From Lysobacteraceae bacterium (GTDB lineage Bacteria; Pseudomonadota; Gammaproteobacteria; Xanthomonadales; Xanthomonadaceae), in assembly GCA_023954075.1 (NCBI GenBank), contig JAMLIV010000002.1, forward strand, positions 124,001 through 188,000: a stretch of 64,000 nt of DNA. The letters are read 5' to 3'. The notes under the pieces are model-generated. The model saw nothing but the letters and a program-made list of their open reading frames with translations. It was not told the origin of the DNA and did no database searches. The position numbers and the translations under genes are program-made. Shown here one piece after another: positions 7,716 through 16,625 of this stretch. Numbering within the stretch: position 1 is the stretch's first letter; every line of letters begins with the position of its first letter.

Positions 7716-9146
7716 TCACGCCAGCGCGGCGGCTTCGGCGGCGATGTCCTCGACGCAGGCTTCCACCTGGGCGCGGCGCGAGCGGAAGCTGAGCACGCAG
7801 ACCCGGCCCAGGTAGTGCTCGCCGACCTGCGCGCCGGTCACCATTACCCGGCCGCGCGCGGTGACGCGCGCCATCAGGGCGCGGGTGGCGGCGTTCTGCG
7901 CTTCGAGCGTGTCGAGCCTTGGGCTTTCCAGGTGGAAGGCGAACAGCGAGAGCTGCGGCAGGGCGTCCATCACCACGCCGGGAATCTTCGCGACTTCATC
8001 GGCGGCCCAGACCGCCAGCGCGCGCTTTTCCGCCAGCGCGGCGCGGTAGCGCGCGGTGCCGAAGAGCTTGAGGGTGAGCCACACGCGCAGGCCGGGGAAG
8101 CCGCGCGAAAGATCCGGTCCGTACTGCGCCGGGTCGTAGAACTCGCTCTGGTTGTCGGGCAGATAGCCGGCCTCGGACGAGTGCAGGGCGCGCAGCTTCT
8201 CGCCGTCGCGCACCAGCAGCGCGCCGGTGCCGTAGGGCAGGAACAGGCCCTTGTGCGGATCGAGCGTGAGCGAGTCGGCGCGCGAAAGTCCGGCCAGCAG
8301 CGGGCGCAGCGCGGGAACCATGTGGAAGAAGGCACCGTAGGCTCCGTCGACGTGGTGCCAGAGGTTCTCGCGCGCGCACAGGTCGGCGATGGCGTCGAGC
8401 GGATCGACCGCGCCGGTGTTGGTGGTGCCGGCGGTGGAAAACACCATGAAGGGCGTGAGCCCGGCGGCGCGGTCGGCGGCAATGGCCGCTGCCAGCGCGT
8501 CCGGCCGCATGCGGAAGCGTCCATCCACCGCGACCTGGCGCACGCGGTCGTGCGCGACGCCGGCCAGACGCGCGGCCTTGGTGATGCAGTGGTGCGACTG
8601 CGTGGACACATACAGCGTGCCGGCGCGGATGTTGTGGCCGAGGCGGTCCTCGCGCGCCGCGGCGATGACGTTGAACATCGCCATCGAGCCGCCGGGGGTG
8701 TAGAGCCCGCGCGCCGTATCCGGGAACTGCATCCAGTCGCGCAGCCAGTCGAGCGTGTTGGCCTCCAGCTGCACCAGCGCCGGGGCGGCCTGCCAGATGC
8801 CGGTGTAGCGGTTGGCGGTGTCGGCAATGAAGTCGGCCAGCGCCGCCGGGTAGACGCCGCCGCCGGGGATGTAGGCGAAGTAGCCGCGGCCGGGGGTGCC
8901 GAACGAGCGCGGGATCCACTCCTCGAACAGCGGATCGAGCAGCGATTCCAGCGGCGCGCCGTCTTCGGGCGCGTCCTCGCGCAGCGCACGGCACAGCGCG
9001 TCGATGCCGCTGAAGTCGCCGTTCGACGGTGCGCGGTCCAGCGCCGCCAGATGCGCCACCGCGCGCTCCACCACCGCCTGCCCCATCGCCCGCATCTGGT
9101 CGGGAGACAGCTCCAGACTGGCCGAATCGTGCGTCGCCTCGTTCAC
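7716..9146 (-). CDS. PLP-dependent group II amino-acid decarboxylase
   Basis: A 476-residue fold-type I PLP enzyme related to aromatic L-amino-acid decarboxylase. Key features are YTPGGSMAMFN (phosphate-binding region, about 149-159), STQSHHCITKAARLAG (about 181-196), TAGTTNTGAVDPL (about 238-250), HVDGAYG with the cofactor-binding Asp267, and DPHKGLFLPYGTGA with Lys299 as the likely Schiff-base lysine. A GTG start at 9146 follows a GGAGCACGAG ribosome-binding stretch. The substrate cannot be read from sequence: tyrosine/DOPA, tryptophan, glutamate or diaminobutyrate decarboxylases share these motifs. It is divergent from the MltB-type gene (213-bp shared upstream region) and convergent with lipB. 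Confidence 0.85.
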   Translation of the reverse strand: MNEATHDSASLELSPDQMRAMGQAVVERAVAHLAALDRAPSNGDFSGIDALCRALREDAPEDGAPLESLLDPLFEEWIPRSFGTPGRGYFAYIPGGGVYPAALADFIADTANRYTGIWQAAPALVQLEANTLDWLRDWMQFPDTARGLYTPGGSMAMFNVIAAAREDRLGHNIRAGTLYVSTQSHHCITKAARLAGVAHDRVRQVAVDGRFRMRPDALAAAIAADRAAGLTPFMVFSTAGTTNTGAVDPLDAIADLCARENLWHHVDGAYGAFFHMVPALRPLLAGLSRADSLTLDPHKGLFLPYGTGALLVRDGEKLRALHSSEAGYLPDNQSEFYDPAQYGPDLSRGFPGLRVWLTLKLFGTARYRAALAEKRALAVWAADEVAKIPGVVMDALPQLSLFAFHLESPRLDTLEAQNAATRALMARVTARGRVMVTGAQVGEHYLGRVCVLSFRSRRAQVEACVEDIAAEAAALA

Positions 9147-9359
9147 CGCTCGTGCTCCGAAAGGATGGGGTGGAAAACTATAGCGGCGGCAGTGCGCGGC
9201 GAGCCGTGCCGCTCGCCACGCCTTGCGCTGCAGTCAAGGTGATCGCAGGGCTGTTTGCGCGCATTCCGCAAGGCCCGCTCGCCTTGCTGTTTCCCCGCGC
9301 GACGCACGCCGGTGCCTCCGGCCGATGCGTCCGGGTCGCCGGCGCGCCACAATCCGCGG

Positions 9360-10589
9360 ATGAACCTCTTGCGCATTTTTCTGCTGGCTCTGCTGCTTCT
9401 GCCCGGGTCCGCGCGCGCCGCGGCGGCGACCGATTCCGCGTTTGCCGGCTGCCTTGCCGCGCTGCGCAGCCGAGCCGCCGCCGAAGGCGTGCCCGGCGCG
9501 GCCTTCGATCGATTCACCGACGGCCTCGCACCCGATGCCTCGGTGCTGACGCTGCTGGACGCACAGCCGGAGTTCACCACGCCGATCTGGGACTATCTCG
9601 CCGCGCTGGTGGACGCGCGCCGCGTCGCGCAGGGCCGCGAGATGCTGGCGCGTCACGCCGCGGTGCTGGCGCGGGTGGAGGCGGCCTATGGCGTGGACCG
9701 TCACACCGTGGTCGCGGTGTGGGGCGTGGAAAGCGACTACGGGCAGGTTTCCGGAAACCGTCCGCTGCTGGTTTCTCTGGCCACGCTGTCCTGCGCCGGA
9801 CGCCGGCAGGCGTTCTTTCGCGGCGAGTTCCTGGCGCTGGTGAAGCTGCTGCACGCCGGGGATCTTTCCCCCGACGGACTTACCGGCTCCTGGGCCGGTG
9901 CCTTCGGCCACACCCAGTTCATGCCCGGCACCTATGCGCGCATCGCGGTGGATTTCGACGGCGACGGCCGCCGCGATCTGGTGAAAAGCGTTCCCGATGC
10001 GCTGGCGTCCACGGCCAACTACCTCCAGCGCGCCGGCTGGAAGCGCGGCGAACGCTGGGGATTCGAAGTGCGCGTGCCGAAGGCGCTGGACGCTTCGCTG
10101 GCGGGACGCAAGAACGCGCGCACGCTGTCCGACTGGCGCGCGCGCGGCGTGACCCGCATCGACGGCTCACCGCTGCCGCAGAGCGAAGCGCGCGCCGCGC
10201 TGCTGCTTCCCGCCGGCAGGGCCGGGCCGGCGTGGCTCGCCTTGCGAAACTACGGCGCGATCTATTCCTACAACGCGGCGGAAAGCTATGCGCTGGCCAT
10301 CGCGCTGCTTTCCGACCGCCTGCGCGGCGACCCGCCGCAGGTCGCGGCCTGGCCCACCGACGACCCCGGCCTCGGCCGCGAGGAGCGCGAGCGCCTGCAG
10401 CGTCTGCTCATCGCGCGCAGCCACGATATCGGCGAGGCCGACGGCATGATCGGCACCCGCACCCGCCGCGCCATCGTCGCCGAGCAGGAACGCCTCCGGA
10501 TGACGCCGGCCGACGGGCGGGCGGGAAAGAGGATTCTCGACGCGCTGGAGCGCGAAGCCCGGCGAGCGGACGGTCCGCAGGCGCGCTGA
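9360..10589 (+). CDS. MltB-type lytic murein transglycosylase with peptidoglycan-binding tail
   Basis: A periplasmic enzyme that cleaves the MurNAc-GlcNAc bond with formation of 1,6-anhydromuramic acid. The 409 residues start with a cleavable signal (MNLLRIFLLALLLL, cut near SARA). The SLT_2-type catalytic domain follows, with Glu124 in GVESDYG, then GHTQFMPGTY and VDFDGDGRRDL, the last like the Ca-binding loop of the family. NYGAIYSYN marks its end. The last 65 residues (EADGMIGTRTRRAI) resemble a PG_binding_1 domain. There is no lipobox, so it is predicted soluble. The start at 9360 is fixed by the signal peptide. Confidence 0.88.
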   Translation: MNLLRIFLLALLLLPGSARAAAATDSAFAGCLAALRSRAAAEGVPGAAFDRFTDGLAPDASVLTLLDAQPEFTTPIWDYLAALVDARRVAQGREMLARHAAVLARVEAAYGVDRHTVVAVWGVESDYGQVSGNRPLLVSLATLSCAGRRQAFFRGEFLALVKLLHAGDLSPDGLTGSWAGAFGHTQFMPGTYARIAVDFDGDGRRDLVKSVPDALASTANYLQRAGWKRGERWGFEVRVPKALDASLAGRKNARTLSDWRARGVTRIDGSPLPQSEARAALLLPAGRAGPAWLALRNYGAIYSYNAAESYALAIALLSDRLRGDPPQVAAWPTDDPGLGREERERLQRLLIARSHDIGEADGMIGTRTRRAIVAEQERLRMTPADGRAGKRILDALEREARRADGPQAR

Positions 10590-10606
10590 ACGCCGGCGGC
10601 ACCCGG

Positions 10607-11719
10607 CTACCAGTGCATCTGCGCGCGCAGCCCGACGACTTCCCTGTCCGCGGGCGTGCCGCGCCGGTGGCTGTCGACGCCCGAGCCATTGAGGCTCAGC
10701 CGCAGGTGTTCCCCGCAGTACCAGTTCACCCCGAGGGTGATCGTGTCCATGTGTCCGCCCTCGATCCCGGCGTCGTCCAGATCCAGGGTTTCGATGCGCG
10801 CGGCGAGCTGCCAGAGGCTGTGCGCCGACGTCGGTGATGCGGCGCGCGGCAGGCCGTCGCGATACGACCAGGCCTCGCCGCCGAGGTTCCACACCGCGCT
10901 CAGATAGCCGCCGCGCGCGGTGTAGTCGGGGGCGGCGGTGCGCTCGATGGTGCCCTGCAGGTATTCGGCCTGCAGCTTCAGCGGGCCGGCGAGCCACACC
11001 GCTTCCGCGCTGCTGGTGTCCAGGCGGCGGGCGTCGGTGAAGCGGCCGCTGTCGATGATCCGCTCGTTCGACAGGTCGCTCTGCGGGCGCGCGGCCAGGC
11101 GCTGCCCGCCGCCGGGGACGGTGTGGCTGACCTGGGCCAGGCCGAGGTGCAGGGTGCGGCCCGACGTGCGGACAGGTGCCCAGGTGGCGCGCACCGCATA
11201 GCCGGTTCCCTGCGCCCCGCCGGCGTTGATGCTGCGGTCAATCGCGCTGACGCTGACGCTCCAGCCTTCGCCCGCCTGGGTGTAGTTCACCCCCGCCCGG
11301 CGACCGGGAGCCAGGGCGTTGCTGACGGCCGCCTTGGCAATGAAATCGGCGTGCCGCGTCGAGGCCACTTCTTCCAGGCCCAGCGGCTGCTTGAACTGGC
11401 CCGCGCGCAGGCGGCGGCCCTTGCCCAGATCCAGACCTAGCTGCACGTTCAACCAGCGCTCGAGGTGGACGTCGTAGGCGATTTCCCAGAACGCGCGGCC
11501 CGGACCGGTGCCGATGAGGTTCTGCTCCGCGCGCCGCATGCCGGTGTCGGCGCGGCGCGCCGCGTCGGGGCGCACGTCGTGATAGCCGTAGCGATCGGCC
11601 TGCAGCAGCCCTTCCCACTCCACCGTGGAACCGGCGAAGGTACCCAGCTCGAGGCCGGCGCACTGTGATGCCGGAACAAGAAAGAGAGTGAGGAGCAGGG
11701 CGTTGCGTCGCAGCGTCAT
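10607..11719 (-). CDS. OprO/OprP-like outer-membrane porin
   Basis: An outer-membrane beta-barrel of 370 residues with a signal peptide (MTLRRNALLLTLFLVPASQC, cut after about residue 22). Repeated alternating aromatic/hydrophobic strands follow, such as FWEIAYDVHLER, RLRAGQFKQPLGLEE and LHLGLAQVSHT. It ends in QMHW, the aromatic C-terminal residue expected for BAM-dependent assembly. The GQFKQPLGLEE motif is characteristic of the phosphate-selective porin O/P family. The substrate is not certain, and members also pass polyphosphate or other anions. It is convergent with the MltB-type gene and divergent from an ABC ATPase gene, with about 225 bp of shared upstream DNA. Confidence 0.82.
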   Translation of the reverse strand: MTLRRNALLLTLFLVPASQCAGLELGTFAGSTVEWEGLLQADRYGYHDVRPDAARRADTGMRRAEQNLIGTGPGRAFWEIAYDVHLERWLNVQLGLDLGKGRRLRAGQFKQPLGLEEVASTRHADFIAKAAVSNALAPGRRAGVNYTQAGEGWSVSVSAIDRSINAGGAQGTGYAVRATWAPVRTSGRTLHLGLAQVSHTVPGGGQRLAARPQSDLSNERIIDSGRFTDARRLDTSSAEAVWLAGPLKLQAEYLQGTIERTAAPDYTARGGYLSAVWNLGGEAWSYRDGLPRAASPTSAHSLWQLAARIETLDLDDAGIEGGHMDTITLGVNWYCGEHLRLSLNGSGVDSHRRGTPADREVVGLRAQMHW

Positions 11720-11944
11720 GGCGTAGTGGCCACCGGGCATCCGGGCAATTATGGCAGCACCGTGCCGGTGCGCGCACCGCGTACGCTGCATCGGGATTCC
11801 GTGACCGTCATCACGACCTTTGGCACAAGTCACACGGCGGCCGGCCAAGTAGTCTTCCCGCGCATCCATCGCCCCGCGCTGTCCCTCGTGCCGGCGCGCG
11901 ATGGCTTGAAGCAGCACCCAATTCTTTTACCGGAACCCGATCCC

Positions 11945-12829
11945 ATGCTGTCGATCAAGAACCTCTCCAAGACCTACGCCAACGGCGTCGCGGCGCTCAC
12001 CGGCGTCTCGCTCGACATCCCGACCGGCATGTTCGGGCTGCTGGGGCCGAACGGCGCGGGCAAATCCACCCTGATGCGCACCATCGCCACGCTGCAGGAT
12101 CCGGACTCGGGCACCATCCACCTCGGCGATCTCGACCTGCTGGCGAACAAAGCCGAGGCGCGCCGCCGGCTGGGCTACCTGCCGCAGGAATTCGGGGTCT
12201 ATCCGAAGGAGCCGGCGATCACCATGCTCGACCACTTCGCCCGGCTGAAGGGCATCGTCAATGCGAAAGAGCGCCGCGAGGTGGTGGAAGCGCTGCTCAG
12301 GCAGGTGAACCTGTGGGACGTGCGCGGGCAGAAGCTGGGCGGCTTTTCCGGCGGCATGCGCCAGCGCTTCGGGATCGCACAGGCGCTGCTCGGCGATCCG
12401 CGGCTGATCATCGTGGACGAGCCGACCGCAGGGCTCGATCCGGAGGAGCGCAACCGCTTCCTCAACCTGCTGTCGGAAATCGGCGAGCACGTCGTGGTGA
12501 TCCTTTCCACCCACATCGTCGAGGACGTGACCGACCTGTGTCCGCGCATGGCGATCATCTCGCGCGGCCAGGTGCTGCTCACCGGCGAGCCGCGCGAGGC
12601 CATGGCCTCGCTGCAAGGGCGGGTGTGGCGCAAGACCGTGCCCAAGGCCGCGCTGGCACGCTACCAGGAAGATCTGGTGGTGCTGTCCACGCGCCTGGTG
12701 GCCGGCGTGCCGGTTATCCACGTGCTTGCCGACACGCGCCCGGAGGAGGGCTTCGAAGCCATCGCGCCGGACCTGGAAGACGTCTATTTCGGCCGGCTGC
12801 GCGCGCAGGCCGCGGCAAGCGCTGCCTGA
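11945..12829 (+). CDS. ABC transporter ATP-binding protein
   Basis: A nucleotide-binding subunit of 294 residues that would power the permease encoded 10 bp downstream. Walker A is GPNGAGKST (about 37-45), the Q-loop is LPQEFGVYP, the signature is FSGGMRQRFGIAQALL, Walker B is LIIVDEPTAGLDPEE, and the H-loop is VVILSTHIVEDV. A C-terminal extension of about 80 residues is typical of the CcmA/NatA-like class that pairs with large exporter permeases. The ATG at 11945 was chosen because the upstream in-frame sequence resembles a leader region and the domain begins at MLSIKNLSKTY. The transported substrate is unknown. Confidence 0.92.
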   Translation: MLSIKNLSKTYANGVAALTGVSLDIPTGMFGLLGPNGAGKSTLMRTIATLQDPDSGTIHLGDLDLLANKAEARRRLGYLPQEFGVYPKEPAITMLDHFARLKGIVNAKERREVVEALLRQVNLWDVRGQKLGGFSGGMRQRFGIAQALLGDPRLIIVDEPTAGLDPEERNRFLNLLSEIGEHVVVILSTHIVEDVTDLCPRMAIISRGQVLLTGEPREAMASLQGRVWRKTVPKAALARYQEDLVVLSTRLVAGVPVIHVLADTRPEEGFEAIAPDLEDVYFGRLRAQAAASAA

Positions 12830-12839
12830 GGTCACGCCC

Positions 12840-15800
12840 ATGTTCCGGACCATTTTCGCCTTCGAGCTGCGCCAGCAGTTCTCCAGCCCCGTATTCTGGG
12901 TGGTGTTCTCGGTGTTCGCCCTGCTCGCCTTCGGTGCCGCCAGCTCCGACGCGGTGCAGGTGGGCGGGGCCATCGGCAACGTCAACCGCAATGCGCCCTA
13001 CGTCATCGTCTATCTCCTGGGTGCCTTCATTTCGCTGGCGATGCTGCTGGCGGTGATCTTCATCGGCGGCGCGGCGCTGCGCGATTTCGACAACCGCACC
13101 GCCGAGCTGTTCTTCACCACGCCGGTGAAGAAGCGCGACTACCTCCTCGGCCGCTTCGCCGGCGGCCTCGGCATGGCCGGGCTGATCATGCTGGGTGTGG
13201 CGCTCGGCATCTTCGTCGGCACCTTCATGCCCTGGGTCGACGCCGAACGGCTGGGGCCGACGACCGCCGCGCCCTACCTGTGGGCGCTGGCGGTGCTGAT
13301 CCTGCCCAACCTCTTCTTCATGGGCGCGCTGCTGTTCTGCCTGGCGGTGGCGACGCGCTCGATGCTGATGACTTACGTCGGGGTGATCGCCTTCCTGGTG
13401 TTCAACATCGTCACCGGCACGCTCACGGCCGATCTCGACACCCGCTGGATCGGCGCGCTGCTCGATCCCTACGGCATGGCGGCGGTGGAGGAGGCGACGC
13501 GCTACTGGTCGATCAGCGAACGCAACACGCTGGTCCCGCCGCTGTCCGGGCTGCTGCTGGTCAACCGCGCGATCTGGCTGGCGCTGGGCGCGCTGCTGCT
13601 GTGGGCGGCGTGGCGGCTGTTCCGCACCGACCGCGAAGGCTGGACGCTGCGCCGGCGCAAGCCCACCGCCAGCGCGGAGGCACCCGCAGCCCCGCGTACC
13701 GCGGCGCTGACGCTTCCCGCGGTCACCCTCGCCACCGGCTTCGGGGCGCAGTGGCGCCAGTTCCTGCACCTGGCCGGGTTTGACCTCAAGGGCGTGCTGC
13801 GCGGCGTGCCGCTGCTGGTGATGGGACTGTTCGGGCTGATGATCCTGATCGTCAACCTCAGTTTCGGCATGGAGATGTTCGGCACCCCGCGCTATCCGAC
13901 CACGGCCACGATGGTCGGCCTGGTCACCGGCTCCTACTCCCTGTTCCTGCTGATCATCGTGGTGTTCTACGCCGGCGAGCTGGTGTTCCGCGAGCGCAGC
14001 GCGCGCATCGCCGAGGTCACCGACGCCTATCCCAACGCCGACTGGATCGCGCTGGCCTCCAAGCTGGTCGCGCTGACCGGCGTGGTGCTGCTGTTCTATG
14101 CCTCGGGCATCGCGGTGACGATCGTCTACCAGCTCATCCGCGGCGGGGTGGCGATCGAGCCGGGGCTGTACCTGTCGCGGATGCTGATCGAGTGCTCCGG
14201 CTTCGTGCTGATGGGCGTGCTGGCGCTGTTCCTGCAGGTCATCAGCAACAACAAGTTCATCGGCTATCTGCTGATGCTGGTGTATCTGGTGCTGCGCGCG
14301 ACGATGGGCTTCCTCGATTTCGACGACCTGCTCTATCGTCCGTTCGGCACGCCGCCCCTGCCCTATTCGGACATGAACGGCTACGGCCACTTCCTCATCG
14401 GCTGGGCCTGGCTGCGGCTGTACTGGGGCGCGTTCGCGGCGCTGCTGTTCGTGGCCGGCCTGCTGTTCTGGGTGCGCGGCAACCGCGCCACGTTCCCCGA
14501 GCGCCTGCGCGAGGCGCGCCGCCGCCTCGCACCCGGCCCGGCGGTCGCGGCGGCGCTGGCGCTGGCGGTTTTCGCCGGCAGCGGCCTTTTCATCTTCCAC
14601 AACACCCACCGGCTCAACGAGTATGTGCCGGGTGACGTGGCGCTGGACCGTCAGGCGGACTACGAGAAGAAGTACCGCCAGTACAAGGGCATCGCCCAGC
14701 CGCGCATCACCGAAATGCGGGTGGACGTGGACCTGCATCCGGAGACGCGCACCGCGAACGTGCGCGGGCACTATCGGCTGAAGAACCGCCACGCCCAAGC
14801 CATCAACGAGCTGCACGTCGTGGTGCCGGCGGGATTCCGCGACAGCCGGCTGGTGCTGGAATTCGCCCCGCACGAAGTCGTGCTGCAGGACGAGGTGCTC
14901 GACTACGCGATCTACCGGCTCGACCAGCCGCTCGCCCCGGGCGCGGAAATGGACTTCGACTTCCGCCTGACGCTGGGACAGGCGGGCTTTCCCAACGGCC
15001 GCGCCCAGACCGCCATCGTGGACAACGGCAGCTTCTTCAACAGCTTCGTATTCCCGCAGTTCGGCTACATCGAGTCGTTCCAGATCGAGGACCGCAACGA
15101 GCGGCGCAAGCGCGACCTGGGCGAGGTGCCTCGCATGGCCTCGATCGACGACGAGGCGGCACGCGCCAACACCTATATTGCCGCCGACGCCGACTGGCTG
15201 CGGTTCGAAACCACGATCTCGACGACGCCCGACCAGATCGCGCTGGCACCGGGCTATCTGCAGCGCGAGTGGATCGAGAATGGCCGCCGCCATTTCCACT
15301 ACACCATGGATGTGCCGATGCTCAACTTCGCGGCCTGGCTGTCGGCCCGCTGGGAGGTGGCGCGCGGCGAGTGGAACGGATTGCCGATCGAGGTCTATCA
15401 CGACCCCAAGCATGCCTGGAACGTCGAACGCATGATCGAGGCCGCGCAGAAGTCGCTGGACTACTTCAGCACCCACTTCACGCCCTACCAGCACCGCCAG
15501 CTGCGCATCCTGGAGTTCCCCGCCTACGCCGGTTTTGCCCAGGCCTTCGCCAATACCGTGCCCTATTCGGAAGCCATCGGCTTCGTCACCGACCTGCGCG
15601 ACGCGGAAAAGATCGACTACGTGTTCTACGTCACCGCGCACGAGGTCGCGCACCAGTGGTGGGCGCACCAGGTGATCGGTGCCAACGTGCAGGGCTCCAC
15701 GATGCTGTCCGAGTCGCTGGCGCAGTATTCGGCGCTGATGGTGATGGAGAAGGAGTACGGCCGCGCGCGGATGCGCAAGTTCCTCAAGTACGAGCTGGAC

Positions 15801-16427
15801 CGGTACCTCATGTCGCGCGCCATGGAAAAACGCGAGGAGCTGCCGCTGGCGCTGGTGGAAAACCAGCAGTACATCCACTACCAGAAGGGCTCGCTGGTGT
15901 TCTACGCGCTGCGCGACGCGATCGGCGAGGACACGCTGAACGCGATCCTCAAGCGCTTCCTGGAAGACAAGGGCTACCAGGAGCCGCCCTACACCACTTC
16001 GCGCGAGCTGCTGGCTTACCTGCGCGAGGACACCGACCCGGCGTTCCACCCGCTGATCGAGGACCTGTTCGAGAAGATCGTGTTCTTCGACAACCGCGCG
16101 CTGGAAGCCACCGCGGTGAAGCGCGACGACGGCAGGTACGCGGTCACGCTGAAGCTGCACGCAGCCAAGTTCGAGGCCGACGGGCAGGGCAAGGAAACCG
16201 GGGTGCCGGTCACCAACGAGATCGAGGTCGGCATTTTCGCGCGCCCCGAGGGCGGCAAGGAAGACGACGAGACCGTGCTCTACCTCGCCCGCCACCGTTT
16301 CGACCAGACCGAAACCACGCTGGAGCTGGTGGTGGATGCGGAACCCTACGATGCCGGCATCGATCCCTACAACACGCTGATCGATCGGGTTTCGGACGAC
16401 AATCGCCGGCGCGTGACGCTGAAGTGA
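12840..16427 (+). CDS. ABC permease fused to M1-family metallopeptidase
   Basis: A 1,195-residue fusion. Roughly residues 1-600 hold two permease-like halves, each with several hydrophobic segments (for example about 15-35, 60-85, 100-125, 170-215, 320-345, 400-470), with a short Ala/Pro linker between them. From about residue 620 a soluble domain follows with the zinc motif HEVAHQWW (934-941) and a glutamate in SESLAQ about 20 residues later, as in M1 aminopeptidases. The GAMEN-like exopeptidase motif is not obvious. The ATG at 12840 lies 10 bp after the ATPase gene, so the two are one unit. Such ABC-permease/M1 fusions occur in Lysobacterales; export or processing of a peptide is inferred. 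Confidence 0.88.
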   Translation: MFRTIFAFELRQQFSSPVFWVVFSVFALLAFGAASSDAVQVGGAIGNVNRNAPYVIVYLLGAFISLAMLLAVIFIGGAALRDFDNRTAELFFTTPVKKRDYLLGRFAGGLGMAGLIMLGVALGIFVGTFMPWVDAERLGPTTAAPYLWALAVLILPNLFFMGALLFCLAVATRSMLMTYVGVIAFLVFNIVTGTLTADLDTRWIGALLDPYGMAAVEEATRYWSISERNTLVPPLSGLLLVNRAIWLALGALLLWAAWRLFRTDREGWTLRRRKPTASAEAPAAPRTAALTLPAVTLATGFGAQWRQFLHLAGFDLKGVLRGVPLLVMGLFGLMILIVNLSFGMEMFGTPRYPTTATMVGLVTGSYSLFLLIIVVFYAGELVFRERSARIAEVTDAYPNADWIALASKLVALTGVVLLFYASGIAVTIVYQLIRGGVAIEPGLYLSRMLIECSGFVLMGVLALFLQVISNNKFIGYLLMLVYLVLRATMGFLDFDDLLYRPFGTPPLPYSDMNGYGHFLIGWAWLRLYWGAFAALLFVAGLLFWVRGNRATFPERLREARRRLAPGPAVAAALALAVFAGSGLFIFHNTHRLNEYVPGDVALDRQADYEKKYRQYKGIAQPRITEMRVDVDLHPETRTANVRGHYRLKNRHAQAINELHVVVPAGFRDSRLVLEFAPHEVVLQDEVLDYAIYRLDQPLAPGAEMDFDFRLTLGQAGFPNGRAQTAIVDNGSFFNSFVFPQFGYIESFQIEDRNERRKRDLGEVPRMASIDDEAARANTYIAADADWLRFETTISTTPDQIALAPGYLQREWIENGRRHFHYTMDVPMLNFAAWLSARWEVARGEWNGLPIEVYHDPKHAWNVERMIEAAQKSLDYFSTHFTPYQHRQLRILEFPAYAGFAQAFANTVPYSEAIGFVTDLRDAEKIDYVFYVTAHEVAHQWWAHQVIGANVQGSTMLSESLAQYSALMVMEKEYGRARMRKFLKYELDRYLMSRAMEKREELPLALVENQQYIHYQKGSLVFYALRDAIGEDTLNAILKRFLEDKGYQEPPYTTSRELLAYLREDTDPAFHPLIEDLFEKIVFFDNRALEATAVKRDDGRYAVTLKLHAAKFEADGQGKETGVPVTNEIEVGIFARPEGGKEDDETVLYLARHRFDQTETTLELVVDAEPYDAGIDPYNTLIDRVSDDNRRRVTLK

Positions 16428-16575
16428 TGGCGGGCCGAGCGGCGGCCGGGCGCTGCGGTTCCGCATGGGAATGGACGACAGGCTCCGGCGTGCCGCGGTG
16501 CCGGGAATGTGCTTGGACTGCCGCCCCCGCGAGGGCGGGGAACCGGCGGCTTTACTTTGGATTTCAAGGCGATGG

Positions 16576-16595
16576 ACGCCCGCCGGCGCGGGCGT
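16576..16595 (-). terminator. GC-rich hairpin between convergent genes, possible terminator
   Basis: ACGCCCGC-CGGC-GCGGGCGT is a perfect 8-bp stem with a 4-nt loop, 30 bp beyond the algC stop in the gap between it and the M1-fusion gene. No strong T-run follows on either strand, so intrinsic termination is only possible. Confidence 0.4.
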
Positions 16596-16625
16596 GACGA
16601 GGCGGGAAACCTGCGGGACGGAGCG

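Noticed and set aside
12714-16466. A 1,250-residue open frame opposite the permease/M1 fusion gene
   Set aside because: It is low-complexity Arg/Gln/His/Ala sequence, the typical antisense shadow of a GC-rich gene. The plus-strand frame has clear domains.
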